Shown in pieces: positions 37,401 to 48,100 of a stretch of DNA of 64,000 nucleotides. The stretch is from Antedon mediterranea (lineage: Eukaryota; Echinodermata; Crinoidea; Comatulida; Antedonidae): positions 24,272,101 through 24,336,100 of the forward strand of contig NC_092677.1 in assembly GCF_964355755.1 (NCBI RefSeq), read 5' to 3'. The notes beneath the pieces were generated by a model that worked only from the letters and a program-made list of their open reading frames with translations, had not been told where the DNA came from and did not search any database. The translations under genes and the position numbers were made by a program. How positions within the stretch are numbered: position 1 is the stretch's first letter; every line of letters starts with the position of its first letter.

Positions 37401-38617
37401 ATATCAATATACTATATTTTTGTGTTTCTGCCTAAGTCAGCTGTGTGACTTAGGCAATTAAGGAGAGCTGACTTATGATCTGCCTAACTCACTGCTTATA
37501 TCATTATACTGCCCTCTGTACATTATCTGCGTGCTGTTATATACATTCGAACATGCTCAGATCGTTTTTTTGTGTTTCTGCCCAAGTCAGCTGTGTGACT
37601 TAGGCAATTAACGAGAGGAGACTCATGATTTTTTAAATAAAATAAGAAATACATTTTTATAGTATATTTTTTAACCCATTTGTTACAAATTCTTTCGCTT
37701 TTATTTCTACTTTCCTTTTCTAAAATCATCAGTGTTAATTTTAATCTGAAGAGCTAATGCTATTAAATTTTGTTACTTAAAGGTAGCATTTTTTGTATGT
37801 AGATGATATCGACAGCCTCATAACAAAAGTGTCGAAGTCATAATTTGTTTTTTTGTTTTTCTGCCTAACTCACTGCTTATATCAATATACTATATTTTTT
37901 GTGTTTCTGCCTAAGTCAGCTGTGTGACTTAGGCAATTAAGGAGAGCTGACTTATGATCTGCCTAACTCACTGCTTATATCATTATACTGCCCTCTGTAC
38001 ATTATCTGCGTGCTGTTATATACATTTGCACATGCTCAGATCGTTTTTTTTGTGTTTCTGCCTAAGTCAGCTGTGTGACTTAGGCAATTAAGGAGAGGAG
38101 ACTGATGATTTTTAAAATAAAATAAGAAATACATTTTTATAGTATATTTTTTAACCCATTTGTTACAAATTCTTTCGCTTTTATTTCTACTTTCCTTTTC
38201 TAAAATCATCAGTGTTAATTTTAATCTGAAGAGCTAATGCTATTAAATTTTGTTACTTAAAGGTAGCATTTTTTGTATGTAGATGATATCGACAGCCTCA
38301 TAACAAAAGTGTCGAAGTCATAATTTGTTTTTTTGTTTTTCTGCCTAACTCACTGCTTATATCAATATACTATATTTTTTGTGTTTCTGCCCAAGTCAGC
38401 TGTGCGACTTAGGCAATTAAGGAGAGCTGACTTATGATCTGCCTAACTCACTGCTTATATCATTATACTGCCCTCTGTACATTATCTGCGTGCTGTTATA
38501 TACATTTGCACATGCTCAGATCGTTTTTTTGTGTATATACTATATTTTGTGTGCTTCTGCCTAAGTCACACAGCTGACTTAGGCAGAAGGAGAAGGAGAG
38601 CTGACTTATGATCTGTC

Positions 38618-39130
38618 GGTCTGTCTGTCGGTCTGGTATCACTATGCGTTTTATCGCTTTCTGACCTTATCTTGATATCAGTTTAATCTATCTAAGTCAA
38701 TTTTTCGATAAAACTGGTTACTGTAGCACAATTGACATGCACAGACGCATTATTCGACTCTGCGCATGTTTATTATGCTATAGTAACCACTTTTGACATA
38801 AATGGTTACTATAGCATAATAAACATGCGCAGGATCGAATAATGGGTTCTGCGCATGTCAATTATGCTATAGTAACCAGTTTTATCAAAAAATAAAAATG
38901 TCAAAAATTGGTAATTTTTTGAAAAAATCCCTGTACAGGAAAATTTTTCAAAAATCGACCAAATTTCAACCCTTTTATTTAACTAGTTACTATGGCTCTA
39001 TAAGATGATGTTGACACAGTATATGTGCATAAATGGCAATATTATCGCTTAATTATTGATTTTCAAAATTGTTCTGCGCATGTTACCTCATAACAATTTT
39101 AAAAGTCGATATTTTGCCGATTTTTCGAAA
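38618..39130. repeat. Decayed satellite A and palindromic monomers flanking satellite B
   Basis: Two hairpin units stand side by side in opposite orientation (about 38706-38790 and 38800-38880). Their arms run GGTTACTATAGCATAAT...CATGCGCAG and the reverse complement; 27 of 29 arm positions pair in the second. One recognisable satellite A monomer follows (AACTAGTTACTATGGCTCTA near 38981). After that, 39060-39130 contains TTCTGCGCATG and TTTTTCGAAAA remnants. This is the mirror boundary to 13561-13990. Confidence 0.75.
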
Positions 39131-39330
39131 AATTTTCCTATACTATAGGTTTAAAACTATTAGTACTTATTATTCAGGAGTGTTTATATACAACACCAAA
39201 CAAGGCCATATACATGGCTGCAGTCGCGTGCTCAAGTTATGTTTACCGACCGACATAGTGAGCTGTAGAGTCCTGTTGCATGGAACTAAAAAAGGGACAC
39301 AAATCGTAGTGACATAGATAATATTCCAAA
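39131..39330. other. Short unique spacer between satellite and zinc-finger gene
   Basis: No repeat or supported gene is seen. A plus-strand open frame crosses from satellite into this stretch and is not credible. Confidence 0.4.
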
Positions 39331-40275
39331 TAATTTATTTAGCAAAAAAAGCTTATTCATTGTCATCAAACATGTCTGTTTACAATCTGTTTGTGCGTGC
39401 AGTAAAAAAAATATATTTCAGTTACTACATTATAGAAGCAACTAATTGTACATAATTTTATAAACAAGAAACCTTAAAAAATTTGAACAACACTATTTGT
39501 TTATTACTAACAACAAAATTAGCATTAACAAGAAGGAAAGCAGAACATTGGAATGAATCTTCATCACATTTGTTAAAATATTATCATTGCATAATTTAGC
39601 CTAGGCCTAAATAGCCTTAATAGTCTATTCCCAAACAAAAAAACTCTCTTCCTCTTTATCCACACATTAATAAGGGAAAGTTCTAAGATTATTATTTATT
39701 AAGATTTGAGTAACATTTTAATACACTGTACAAACAAAAAAATGGAACGAAAGTTCAAAAGTAAAATGGACTATTTGCAGGAAAGAAAATACATGGAAGA
39801 TTAAACAAAATGTTAAATACCGAAACTATACAAATTAAAAACACTGTGGCATTCACCACACATGAGATGTTTAAGATGACATTTCATCTTTTTAACAATT
39901 CTTTTTGTATAAAGCATACATTGAGTATAATTTTTTTTAAAAAGATCTAAAAACAGCTACGAAAGACGAATTAAAAGAAATATAATGAATGTAACATGCA
40001 ATGACTTTAATACTAATAACATGGTCATTTATCTAGTTATATGCACATGTACTTACAGTTTAAAACAAATAAATGAGATACAAGATATACAGCAAAAAGA
40101 GATGTTTATTCAATAGGATATTTGATTTGGGACATAAGGTTGATCGCAGATAGCTTGATATCGACATAATGATGCAATGTTGGGAAGGGATTGGGAGAAA
40201 CAACAATTCCTGTAAACACAACGTGCATGACCCCATTTCCTTCAAACCATGTGTCGTGCATCTATCTGCGATACT
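39331..40275 (-). other. Presumed 3' UTR and downstream region of the zinc-finger gene
   Basis: This AT-rich, non-repetitive sequence follows the stop codon on the minus strand. AATAAA hexamers on that strand lie at 40105-40110, near 39499, and at 39334-39339, so the UTR could be about 170 bp or up to about 940 bp long. The choice cannot be made from sequence alone. Confidence 0.45.
40105..40110 (-). terminator. Candidate polyadenylation signal AATAAA
   Basis: This is the first AATAAA on the minus strand after the zinc-finger stop codon. It is followed by a TCTTTTTGCTGTATATC stretch, a plausible U-rich downstream element. More distal signals also exist. Confidence 0.35.
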
Positions 40276-43200
40276 TTAGACAACAATTCCTTGTACAATT
40301 GCTTGCGGAGGATCATTAAAATCAATCTCCTCTCCGTTCAGTACATAGTCTTCATGAACGGCTTGTCGGCGACGATCTTTGGTCGGTCTCATTCTGCACT
40401 TCACAGCTCTGGTGTTGGCACTTCTGCGTTTTTCGAAAAGTTTGGATTTAGATGGTGTGATACCATGAACCTCTTTACTATGAATTGCAAGGTAATCTGT
40501 TCTTGGAAAGCCTAACTTGCAAACATCACACTTGTATGGTTTTAAGTGGGTAAAGAGATGTTCACGCATATGCTGCTTGCATTTAAACATCTTATTGCAA
40601 TCTTCACTAAACACACATTTAAATGGACGAGGATCTCGGATGCCTTTCACAACATCTACCATGATATAATAGTCAGTAAGGTCAAGACCAACAAGGCCTT
40701 CCTTTCCAGTGATTGATGGCTTATCTGGAGATTCTCTTTTAATGTTTATTAGGTTTTCTGTTTCATCCTTCTGTGGTGTTAAATTCACATTTTTTTCTAC
40801 ATTGCTTCTTTTCGTCTGCCTTCGTCGTGGAGAAACTGGAGACAACTGCAATGAAGAAGCATCTGGTAATGATCCTTGTTCAAATGTCTCGCCTGTTTCA
40901 GCCACAATTATCTTTGATAAATCTGTGTCAACTGCAGCCACTCCAGAAGTTGGTGTAAAGGGGCTAACAGCAACCTCTCCCTCTCTACTAATAGAAGACA
41001 TTTTATCACTAGCATCATCTGCTGCTTCAGTTTTTATCTCAACTTCTTTTACTTTGATTTCTTTAACAAGCAAGTTATCTGGTTCTTTGATTAACTTAGG
41101 TTCAATATCTTGACTTGTTACTACATGATCTACTTCTTTCTGTGGTGATTCTTCGATAGTAGTTTCTACGGGTTCTTCTTTGGGACACTGTACATTATGA
41201 TTAACTTTAGTTGCAAACATACTTTTACCATCTGGTCTTTCTTTAACTACAAGATCTCCAGCAGTTGAACAAACATTGGTAATAGTTGGTGTAGAATAAT
41301 CTGATGAACTAAACAAATCTTGATCACAATTTGTCTGTCCATAAAAATCGACTAAATCACCGCCATATGACCTCTTACGAGGACGATCTCGCTTTCTACT
41401 TTCAAAGCTAAATTCTGATGAGACTATTTGGCCATCCTCTGGTGTACTTCCAGGAACCTGACTGGTCACTGGCATTAAACTAGTTTCTGGAATTTCATCA
41501 GTTGGTTTCAGTTTTTTCCCAGAAACTTTAAAAATATTTTCCAGTTCGGCATCATCGCCAGAAAATCCATGACTTCTTCGCAAATGATCACCAAGATATT
41601 GCCAGCGAGTCGTGCTAAATGAGCACTCACCACATTTGTATGGTCGTGAATGAATTCTTACATGATCTTTTAAGTTGTTACGGCGCTTAAATCCTTTACT
41701 GCATATGTGACAAATATACGGCCTTTCTGTGTATATACTGAAGACTTTTGGTGATGTCACATTATCATGAGGTGAATTAGATGTTTTCTCTTCTGCAATC
41801 ACAACATCAGAAAGACTACCATCGGTTTTTTCATTGTGAATAATTCCAAGTGAACATTCCTGGTGTACTTCTGGCTGTTTAGAAGTTTCATTTCTCACAT
41901 CTTCAATGTTAACTGGAGCAACATGTGTAGAATTATTTTCAACATTCTGGAGGGAAACACGATCTGATTGTAGTTCTGGAATAAGTCTGTTAACGGATGC
42001 TTCCAGGATATCAGTAGGGCTAGAATGTTCTGGTGTTACATAAGTTGCCTTGAAAGTTGATATTTTTTCCCCCGAATTATTTTGCATGGGTAAAGAACAA
42101 CCATTTGTAGGAATGCTCTGGTTGGAAGATACTTGTCTGTTATCTGTGTAAGCAGGAGGGGGTGGCAGATATTGTGTAGGTGCATTTTGATTCTGGAATA
42201 CATGTGCCTTTGAACCATCCATAACATTATTATTTGTATATAAGTGGCCATTTTGACTACCATCTTTATGCTGCATTTCATTTTGATTTCGGTCCTGAAA
42301 AACTGCAACATTTGGCAATCTGTACTGATTATATACAGGTGATTGTACAATTGGAGAATTATTGGCACTAGGGTACTGAAATTGACATGCTTGTCTGGGG
42401 GAATGGTGATGTGGTGATGGCTGCGTTCTACCACCACGGTATCCATTTGGTGGCGGTAAATATGGCCATGGTGACCTTACTTCTTGCATAGGCTGAAATC
42501 CTTCAAGCATGGCGGTGAAAGATTCCTTCTGTGGTTGAATTCTGATTGGAGGTGACTGAATGAACTGTGGCTGCTGTGGCATTTCATTTGTTTTCGCTGG
42601 ATAGTGAAACGTGTTGGAATGGTGCATGTACTGATTTTGGACAGTACTTGGTGACTTGAAATTTGATTGATAAGGCACATTTGATGTATAGTTCAGATCA
42701 GAATGATTATTTGATACTCTATTTTGAGGACTGTAAAACTTTCTGATTGGTTCCGGTCTATTTGGCATTCTAATAAAGTTGGCTGGAGGAGCTTTAAGCA
42801 TACTTTGTAAAAAGCTTCCTCTTTGTACATTTTGATCCGATTGGTAGGAAACTGGTCTTGATTGAATTGATCCTGCACCAAACCCACATCCTCTTGCTTG
42901 TACCATTCTAAGATCAGTGTTTGGTGGATAAATGTTTTGGTCATTTAAAGAAGGTTGAAAGTGACTTTGTTCACTTGCTGAGCCATAAGGATGATTCACA
43001 TGGTTATGTAAACTCTGGACAGAACTAATGATCGGCATACTACTACTAATAGAAGGTTTAATAGCATTGATGTCACTATTAGAAGAATCTGATGCCTTAC
43101 TCTGCAAGTCAACACGAGGAATATCTGGTCTTCTCATTAACGGTGGTGGTGCTGGAAGTATTTGATTGTTGTTAAGCTGCTGTATTTGTTTAGTATTTTC

Positions 43201-46200
43201 AGATGTTGTGGTTGAATATACATCTATGAGAATAGGCTGAGTAAGTGCAGATGGATTTGGTTCTGGAATGATGTGGGAAACCATGTTTTGTTCAGTTGAT
43301 ATTGAATAGGATGGAATTTTAATTGCGAGTGTTTCTTTGTTGTTTTCCACTCCCACTTGTTCACTTACTGCCACACTCTCTTCTATTTCTCTTACTTCAG
43401 GAATGTTTGTTATTTGCGAATGATCTTGACTGTTTTGAACACCTGTTTTAGGATAATCTGATACAATTTCCACATCCGATTGCAAGTCTAGTGTTTCTTG
43501 TAGGGATGACTTTTCTATTAGTTCTTCTTCAGCTTCCATCAATTGTGAAACTTGTGTTTCTTGATGTTCCTCAACTTCTTCTATATTATTTTCAAAATTT
43601 TCACCATCTGTTATTTCATCTATGTTCTCTGAAGGTTCCATTTCCTCTATGTTCTCTGAAAGTTCCATTTCATCTACGTTCTCTGAAAGTTCCATTTCAT
43701 CTACGTTCTCTGAAGGTTCCATTTCATCTACGTTCTCTGAAGGTTCCATTTCATCTACATTCTCTGAACGTTCCATTTCATCTATGTTCTCTGAAGGTTC
43801 CATTTTATCTATGTTCTCTGAAGGTTCCACTTCATCTGTAGGATTATCATTAGCACTTTGACCTTGAGCTTCTTCTTCTTGATCAGTTGTTTGTTCCATT
43901 TTAATATTTTCCACTAGACCTTTTTCTGCATTCCCACGATATTTTGTAACTTCTTCCTCATCGTCATCATCAGGCTCTTTTTTTAGTTCTCGCTCTGCTA
44001 CTTTACATGTTTCTTCTTTATCGTCCTCATCTGCCTCTTGTTCTTCATCTTTATCATCATCTGTTTCATTATTTTCATTCATGTCCATCAAAGAATCGTT
44101 ACCATTACTTTGGTTCATATTTTCATCTTCGCCATTTTCATCTTTGCCATAGTTTTGTTCGTCAATTTCCTCTTCCTTTACCTCTACAGTACCTTTCTTC
44201 TTTCTGCCCCTCTTTTTTCCCACTTTTACTACACAATGTTTCTTTGGTTTTGGAGGAGAAAAGTGTTCTTCACCAGGTCGTTTCCTTTTCATTTCATATT
44301 TTGGTCCATTGTGTGCTGTTTCAATGTGTTTTGCGATGTTGTCTTTTCTAGATGATGGCCACCCACATTCACCACATGAATAAGGCTTAACATGGGTTTT
44401 AATGTGTTCCAGCAAGCAATGTTCTGAATCGTAACCTTTTGAACAAATCAAACATACAAATGGTCGTGGTTTGCTTTTATCAATAGAACCATGAGTTTCA
44501 ATAAGATATCGAGTGGTTGCATGTGGATCCTTGACAATTTCAATCTCTTTATAGTTTGTAGGTTGACTATTGGGTTGAATCTGAGTAACAACTTCATCTT
44601 TAACCATCTTAGCATCTTTTAATGCCTTCGAAAGTTCATTCTTGACTGTTGCTAATTTCAACGACTTCCTTAGATGCCTTTTAGGTCTTTTCCTTCTCTT
44701 TCTACCCTTTCTTTTTGGAGGTTCAGATATTATTTTACCAACATTTTTCTTTATGCTACTCATTTTGATTATAACAGGTTTAATTGGTTCTTTGGAGGAA
44801 GCACTGTCCGTAGAGCTCGCGGAACTATGTTCTTTAAGCACCATTTTGTACACACTTTCTTCATTAGCTTCATTAGATTCAATTTCAGTTAAAATAACTG
44901 GTTCATCTTTATTCTTAATTTGCTCTGTGGATTTTTTTTCTTTAGCGATGTTTGACAATGTAATCTCCTTATCTTGACTGTGCCATGATTTCTCATGCTT
45001 GGCAAGATCAGTTTCATTGGCAAACTTTAAAAGACACACAGCACACACTAATGAATACTTTCCAGTTTCTTCACGAGGTTTTTTAGTCTTTGAACAAAAT
45101 CTGTCATGATGAATTAAGTAGGAAGATCTGTACTGAAATGTTAAGTTGCAGTCATTACAAGGGAACCTGTACCCAACACCAGCCTCCTTACTATCCTGTC
45201 CAGATTCCATATGTCCATCAGTCACAATATGTTTAAAAAGCGAGTCCTTGCTGACAAAAAGACGGCTACACTTTCCACATTGAAAAACGGATGACATTGC
45301 ATTTTGGACATCACTGGCCGTAACCTTGCTTAACTTGTTTGCCATTTGAGGCGCTTTCTTCACAACACTTGGGATCTTTCCTGTATGAGTATTCTTCTGT
45401 GATGTGTGTTGTATTGGTGCCATTGGTACGGCAGATGATGTTGGTTTTATATTAATTTTCTGATGCAAACTTTCCATCAACATTTTGCGAACAATTGGTG
45501 AATTTGCATCATCCAACTGATCCTGTAGATATTGTTGATTCAATTGTGATTGGTGAGCATATCGGTTTGCATTTTTCGGAGGTGGTACCCATGTTTTATT
45601 GACCGACACCTTTTGCTGAAGTCCATCAATCAGCACATTTTGCAAGATTGAATTTTGATGAATGTTATTAGCTAGTAAGTCCTGTTTATAATGTTCTTGT
45701 AGATGTAATGGTTGATTAACCATATGCGGTTGAACTTTGGGTGCAATTTCTATAGGATTACCAATAGGCTGTGTATAAAATTGTGATGTTATGGATTTTT
45801 GGTAATTATGTACAGAGGGTATAGTGACTTGACTTGCAGCTTGTTGAAGAATAGCTGAAGCTTGTGTGTTTGCATTTGGTAAGTGCACCTTCATGGCTGG
45901 GTCTGGATTAAGTGTCTTTCCATCCCAATGTGAATTTGGTTGAATTACATTAATTATCAATGGCTCGGATGACTTGCTAGGCTGGGCTACTACTGGCGTG
46001 GTGGGTTGAATTGGAGGTGTTGTAACTGTTTGGTTCATACTTGATGATGGACATTCATTTCCTTTACCAACTACTACCAGATTTCCTGATGCATCCATTT
46101 TTAACATATCGCCTCTTTGTAGCACTATAATAGTTGGTTTGGTAGCAGAACCGGCTGATGGGGATGTAATTTGCTGAGTCTGTGGTGGGCTACTCTCTGT

Positions 46201-47863
46201 GAGGTTTTTCAATCCAGATGCTCCATAATCTGACTGTGTTCCCTTTTAAAACAAATGAGATAGAAATAAAAATTTAAAATTTTGTTGAGTGGTCTATATC
46301 TACCTAGAGTTCAGGAAATCACAAAAGTCCCAAAGATAAATTCAACTTCATTTTGGCACAATAGAAGACATTAAGCAATTTATCACAGAGACATAATACT
46401 GGATTCATTGTGCATGACTATTGGAAAATTTATATTGGGTTTTGTAAATGCTTTCTTTTAAGTTATGACTTATATACAACTTAAATATTAAAGAGTCATA
46501 TAGTTTATATATTAAATTAAATCTAGTTTTATTTTTTTTTTATTTGTATCTCTTTTGGATGTAATTTATCAAGTGTAAATACAAGTAAAATATTTTAATT
46601 AATTGGATAAAAAGTACGAACATTAGCTCTCCTGCTGGAAGGATCACTCTCAGTAAATGAAATGAAATTGAAACAAACGTTGGTGATCACTCGTCATTAA
46701 AACATTTGATATATAACTTATCGTAGAAACAACCTGGTGGAATTATTCTGACAGGTAGATGAAAATTTTTATACATAATTACAAAGATTTACTTCCGAAT
46801 TTGATATTGCATAAAGTAAATTTAATAAGTTAATCAAAATATAGTCTTTATTTAAAACATACAATATCTGAACATTTACCTCATTGTGGAGCGTGTTTTG
46901 GTTCTTCAACAGCGAGTTTGCAATACTAACAGACTGTGGTACAACATTAGAGTTATTTGAATTATCAGTTGATAGTATAGAAAGATTTGTTGGTAATTTC
47001 TTTATTTCTGGTGTAATTTGTAAGTTACTTGCTTGGAATGGTTCATCAAACGGTGGTTCATTTGAAGGACTTTCGCCACCAAGTAAAGTATTGGCAATAT
47101 CACAAAAATCTGTGATGTCAGATGCCGCGTCAATAAGACTTTCAATCTTGTCAAACTGCTCTAACTTAGTTGGTTTGTTAGCTTTACGTCTACGAGACAT
47201 GGGTGTCTGTTTTAATTGTTGTGAAGAACTAGGCGATTCCTCACTAGTCCCTTCAGTTACATTATCCATATTTGTTTCACCAACAGTTGATTGTTTACCG
47301 CTGAGATTTTTAAGAATTGAATTCAAGGTACCAATTTTTCCAGACTTTTGTGCAACAACTTTGGAATTGTTTTCATCTGCGGATTTATTTTCATCAAAAG
47401 ATGTTTCCGATTCTACAGACATTTTCTCTTCTACAGATGTATTTTCATTTACAATTGTGGTTTCATCAATGGATATATTCTCATCTACAGTTTGGTCAAT
47501 GAGATTTGTTTCTGGTGGAACATCGCAAGATGTGACATCCATTGAATTTAAAACATTTTCCAAATTTACATCATCAGCTTCAATAGCACCTTGCTGATTG
47601 CTATCTTCATTATTTAAAACATTATTTGATTCTTTAATTAGTTCTTGTGCCTTTTCTGGATTGTCATTTGTGGAATTGTTATCACTGTTTAATTCTAATT
47701 CTATGGATTCATGTTGTTGCGCACAAATGTCAATCTCCTTTTCTCCTTCATCTACCACTGGTGTTTTATCACTCATGTTTTCATTTTCATTGTTGATTCC
47801 TTTCTCTTTGTCATCATTTTCTTGTTTATCTACCAGATGATCCGATAGTGATGAAACTTCCAT
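40276..47863 (-). CDS. Large C2H2 zinc-finger protein, two coding exons (2316 aa predicted)
   Basis: Coding parts are 47863-46880 (328 codons) and 46242-40276 (1988 codons plus stop). The donor is GAG|GTAAATGTT and the acceptor TTTTAAAAG|GGAACA; the join is phase 0 and gives LHNE-GTQSDYGA. The ATG at 47863 has an in-frame stop 6 bp upstream. The N-terminal exon is acidic and rich in Asn, Ser and Glu, with a basic SRRRKANKPTK patch. C2H2 fingers lie near residues 648-672, 690-711 (last ligand Cys) and 728-749. Three separated pairs follow near 921-972, 1837-1886 and 2202-2256, linked by short HVKPYSC, HSRPYKC and HLKPYKC linkers. Basic stretches (RKGRKRRKRPKRHLRK near 839, GKKRGRKKKG near 1003) suggest nuclear localisation. 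Acidic runs, a 9-residue tandem repeat (1134-1205) and Gln/Pro/Asn-rich disorder fill the rest. It probably acts as a nuclear DNA-binding regulator; target and family are not identified. Confidence 0.9.
43612..43827 (-). repeat. Coding 27-bp minisatellite (8 copies of a 9-residue acidic repeat)
   Basis: Eight in-frame copies encode variants of E-P-S-E-N-I/V-D-E-M (also ERSENVDEM, ELSENVDEM, ELSENIEEM). The repeat lies just after a long Asp/Glu-rich tract of the zinc-finger protein. Such coding minisatellites commonly vary in copy number between alleles; the frame is kept because the unit is a multiple of three. Confidence 0.92.
46243..46879 (-). other. Intron between the two coding exons of the zinc-finger gene
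   Basis: The 637-bp intron runs from GTAAATGTT to TTTTAAAAG on the minus strand. Reading through from the first exon gives only a short non-conserved tail before a stop. Reading back from the second exon meets a TAA at the acceptor. Both support splicing. The acceptor has a weak pyrimidine tract. Confidence 0.75.
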
Positions 47864-47883
47864 TCTTTAAACATGAACTGTCT
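47864..47883 (-). other. 5' UTR start of coding exon and upstream splice acceptor
   Basis: On the minus strand TTTTCTTTATCTTTTAG is followed by ACAGTTCATGTTTAAAGA and the start ATG. The strong pyrimidine tract plus AG at 47882-47883 indicates an upstream non-coding exon. The ATG inside this leader (at about 47874) is followed by an in-frame TAA after one codon, and that TAA lies upstream of the main ATG. The upstream exon and promoter were not located. Confidence 0.6.
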
Positions 47884-48030
47884 AAAAGATAAAGAAAACC
47901 AGCATTAAGGGAAATATTTGAAAATATTTTCACATTTACAACTAAAGTAGTGATAAAACTGATGGATAATTAGCAACCAGCTGAGTTATTCTATCGTCTC
48001 CCTCTAATGCTTGGTTCCTGTTAGGATGCA
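47884..48030. other. Putative 5' UTR intron sequence of the zinc-finger gene
   Basis: Non-coding sequence just upstream of the acceptor at 47883; it contains no repeat that I recognise. The intron probably continues further upstream. Confidence 0.4.
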
Positions 48031-48100
48031 GTGGAATTGTAGCTTGGTGGTTATAATGCTCAGCTCAATCAATCAAGTTCAAGTCCTGTCATGTCAGGAT
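48031..48100 (+). mobile_element. tRNA-derived SINE remnant
   Basis: GTAGCTTGGTGGTTATAATGCTC resembles a tRNA D-arm/A box, though the A box is imperfect. AGTTCAAGTCC (48075-48086) matches a B box closely. A TGTCATGTCAGGATTTTTT tail follows. The pairing expected of a real tRNA is absent. Confidence 0.4.

Larger units (their letters stand above)
15520..38617. repeat. Satellite B: 23-kb array of 478-bp monomers with two palindromes each
   Basis: About 48 tandem monomers of 477-479 bp are present; equivalent points lie at 28186/28664/29143 and 36091/36569. Each monomer holds two copies of TGCCTAAGTCA-GCTGTG-TGACTTAGGCA, a perfect 11-bp inverted repeat whose centre includes CAGCTG. One copy is followed by GGAGACTGATG and a 328-bp segment. 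The other is followed by AGCTGACTTATG and a 150-bp segment. Other landmarks are GATATCGACAGCCTCATAAC and ACATGCTCAGATCG. The first and last monomers are more diverged. A minus-strand open frame of 68-70 codons recurs only in monomers lacking certain substitutions and is interrupted in most, so the array is non-coding. Confidence 0.95.

Noticed and set aside
26757-37729. Recurring 68-70 codon minus-strand open frames in satellite B (beginning MILEKES)
   Set aside because: They arise from the repeated monomer and are open only in a minority of copies. The predicted peptide is basic and of low complexity with no known motif, so a conserved gene is unlikely.
15520-38617. CRISPR array
   Set aside because: Palindromic repeats occur at regular spacing, but the spacers are themselves repeated, the period is 150/328 bp and the genome is eukaryotic.
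39069-39317. 82-codon plus-strand open frame
   Set aside because: It starts in decayed satellite A and has no recognisable motif.
40709-44977. Many plus-strand open frames opposite the zinc-finger exon
   Set aside because: They are antisense shadows of a long real coding exon; the minisatellite creates the most repetitive ones.
46201-46212. Start of the large zinc-finger frame at 46212
   Set aside because: The codon there is TTG. The frame continues upstream to a splice acceptor at 46243, and joins in phase to the exon starting at 47863.
46884-47840. Plus-strand open frames of up to 237 codons opposite the first coding exon
   Set aside because: Antisense shadow of the acidic exon; Ser/Phe-rich composition follows from the complementary Glu/Asp/Asn codons.
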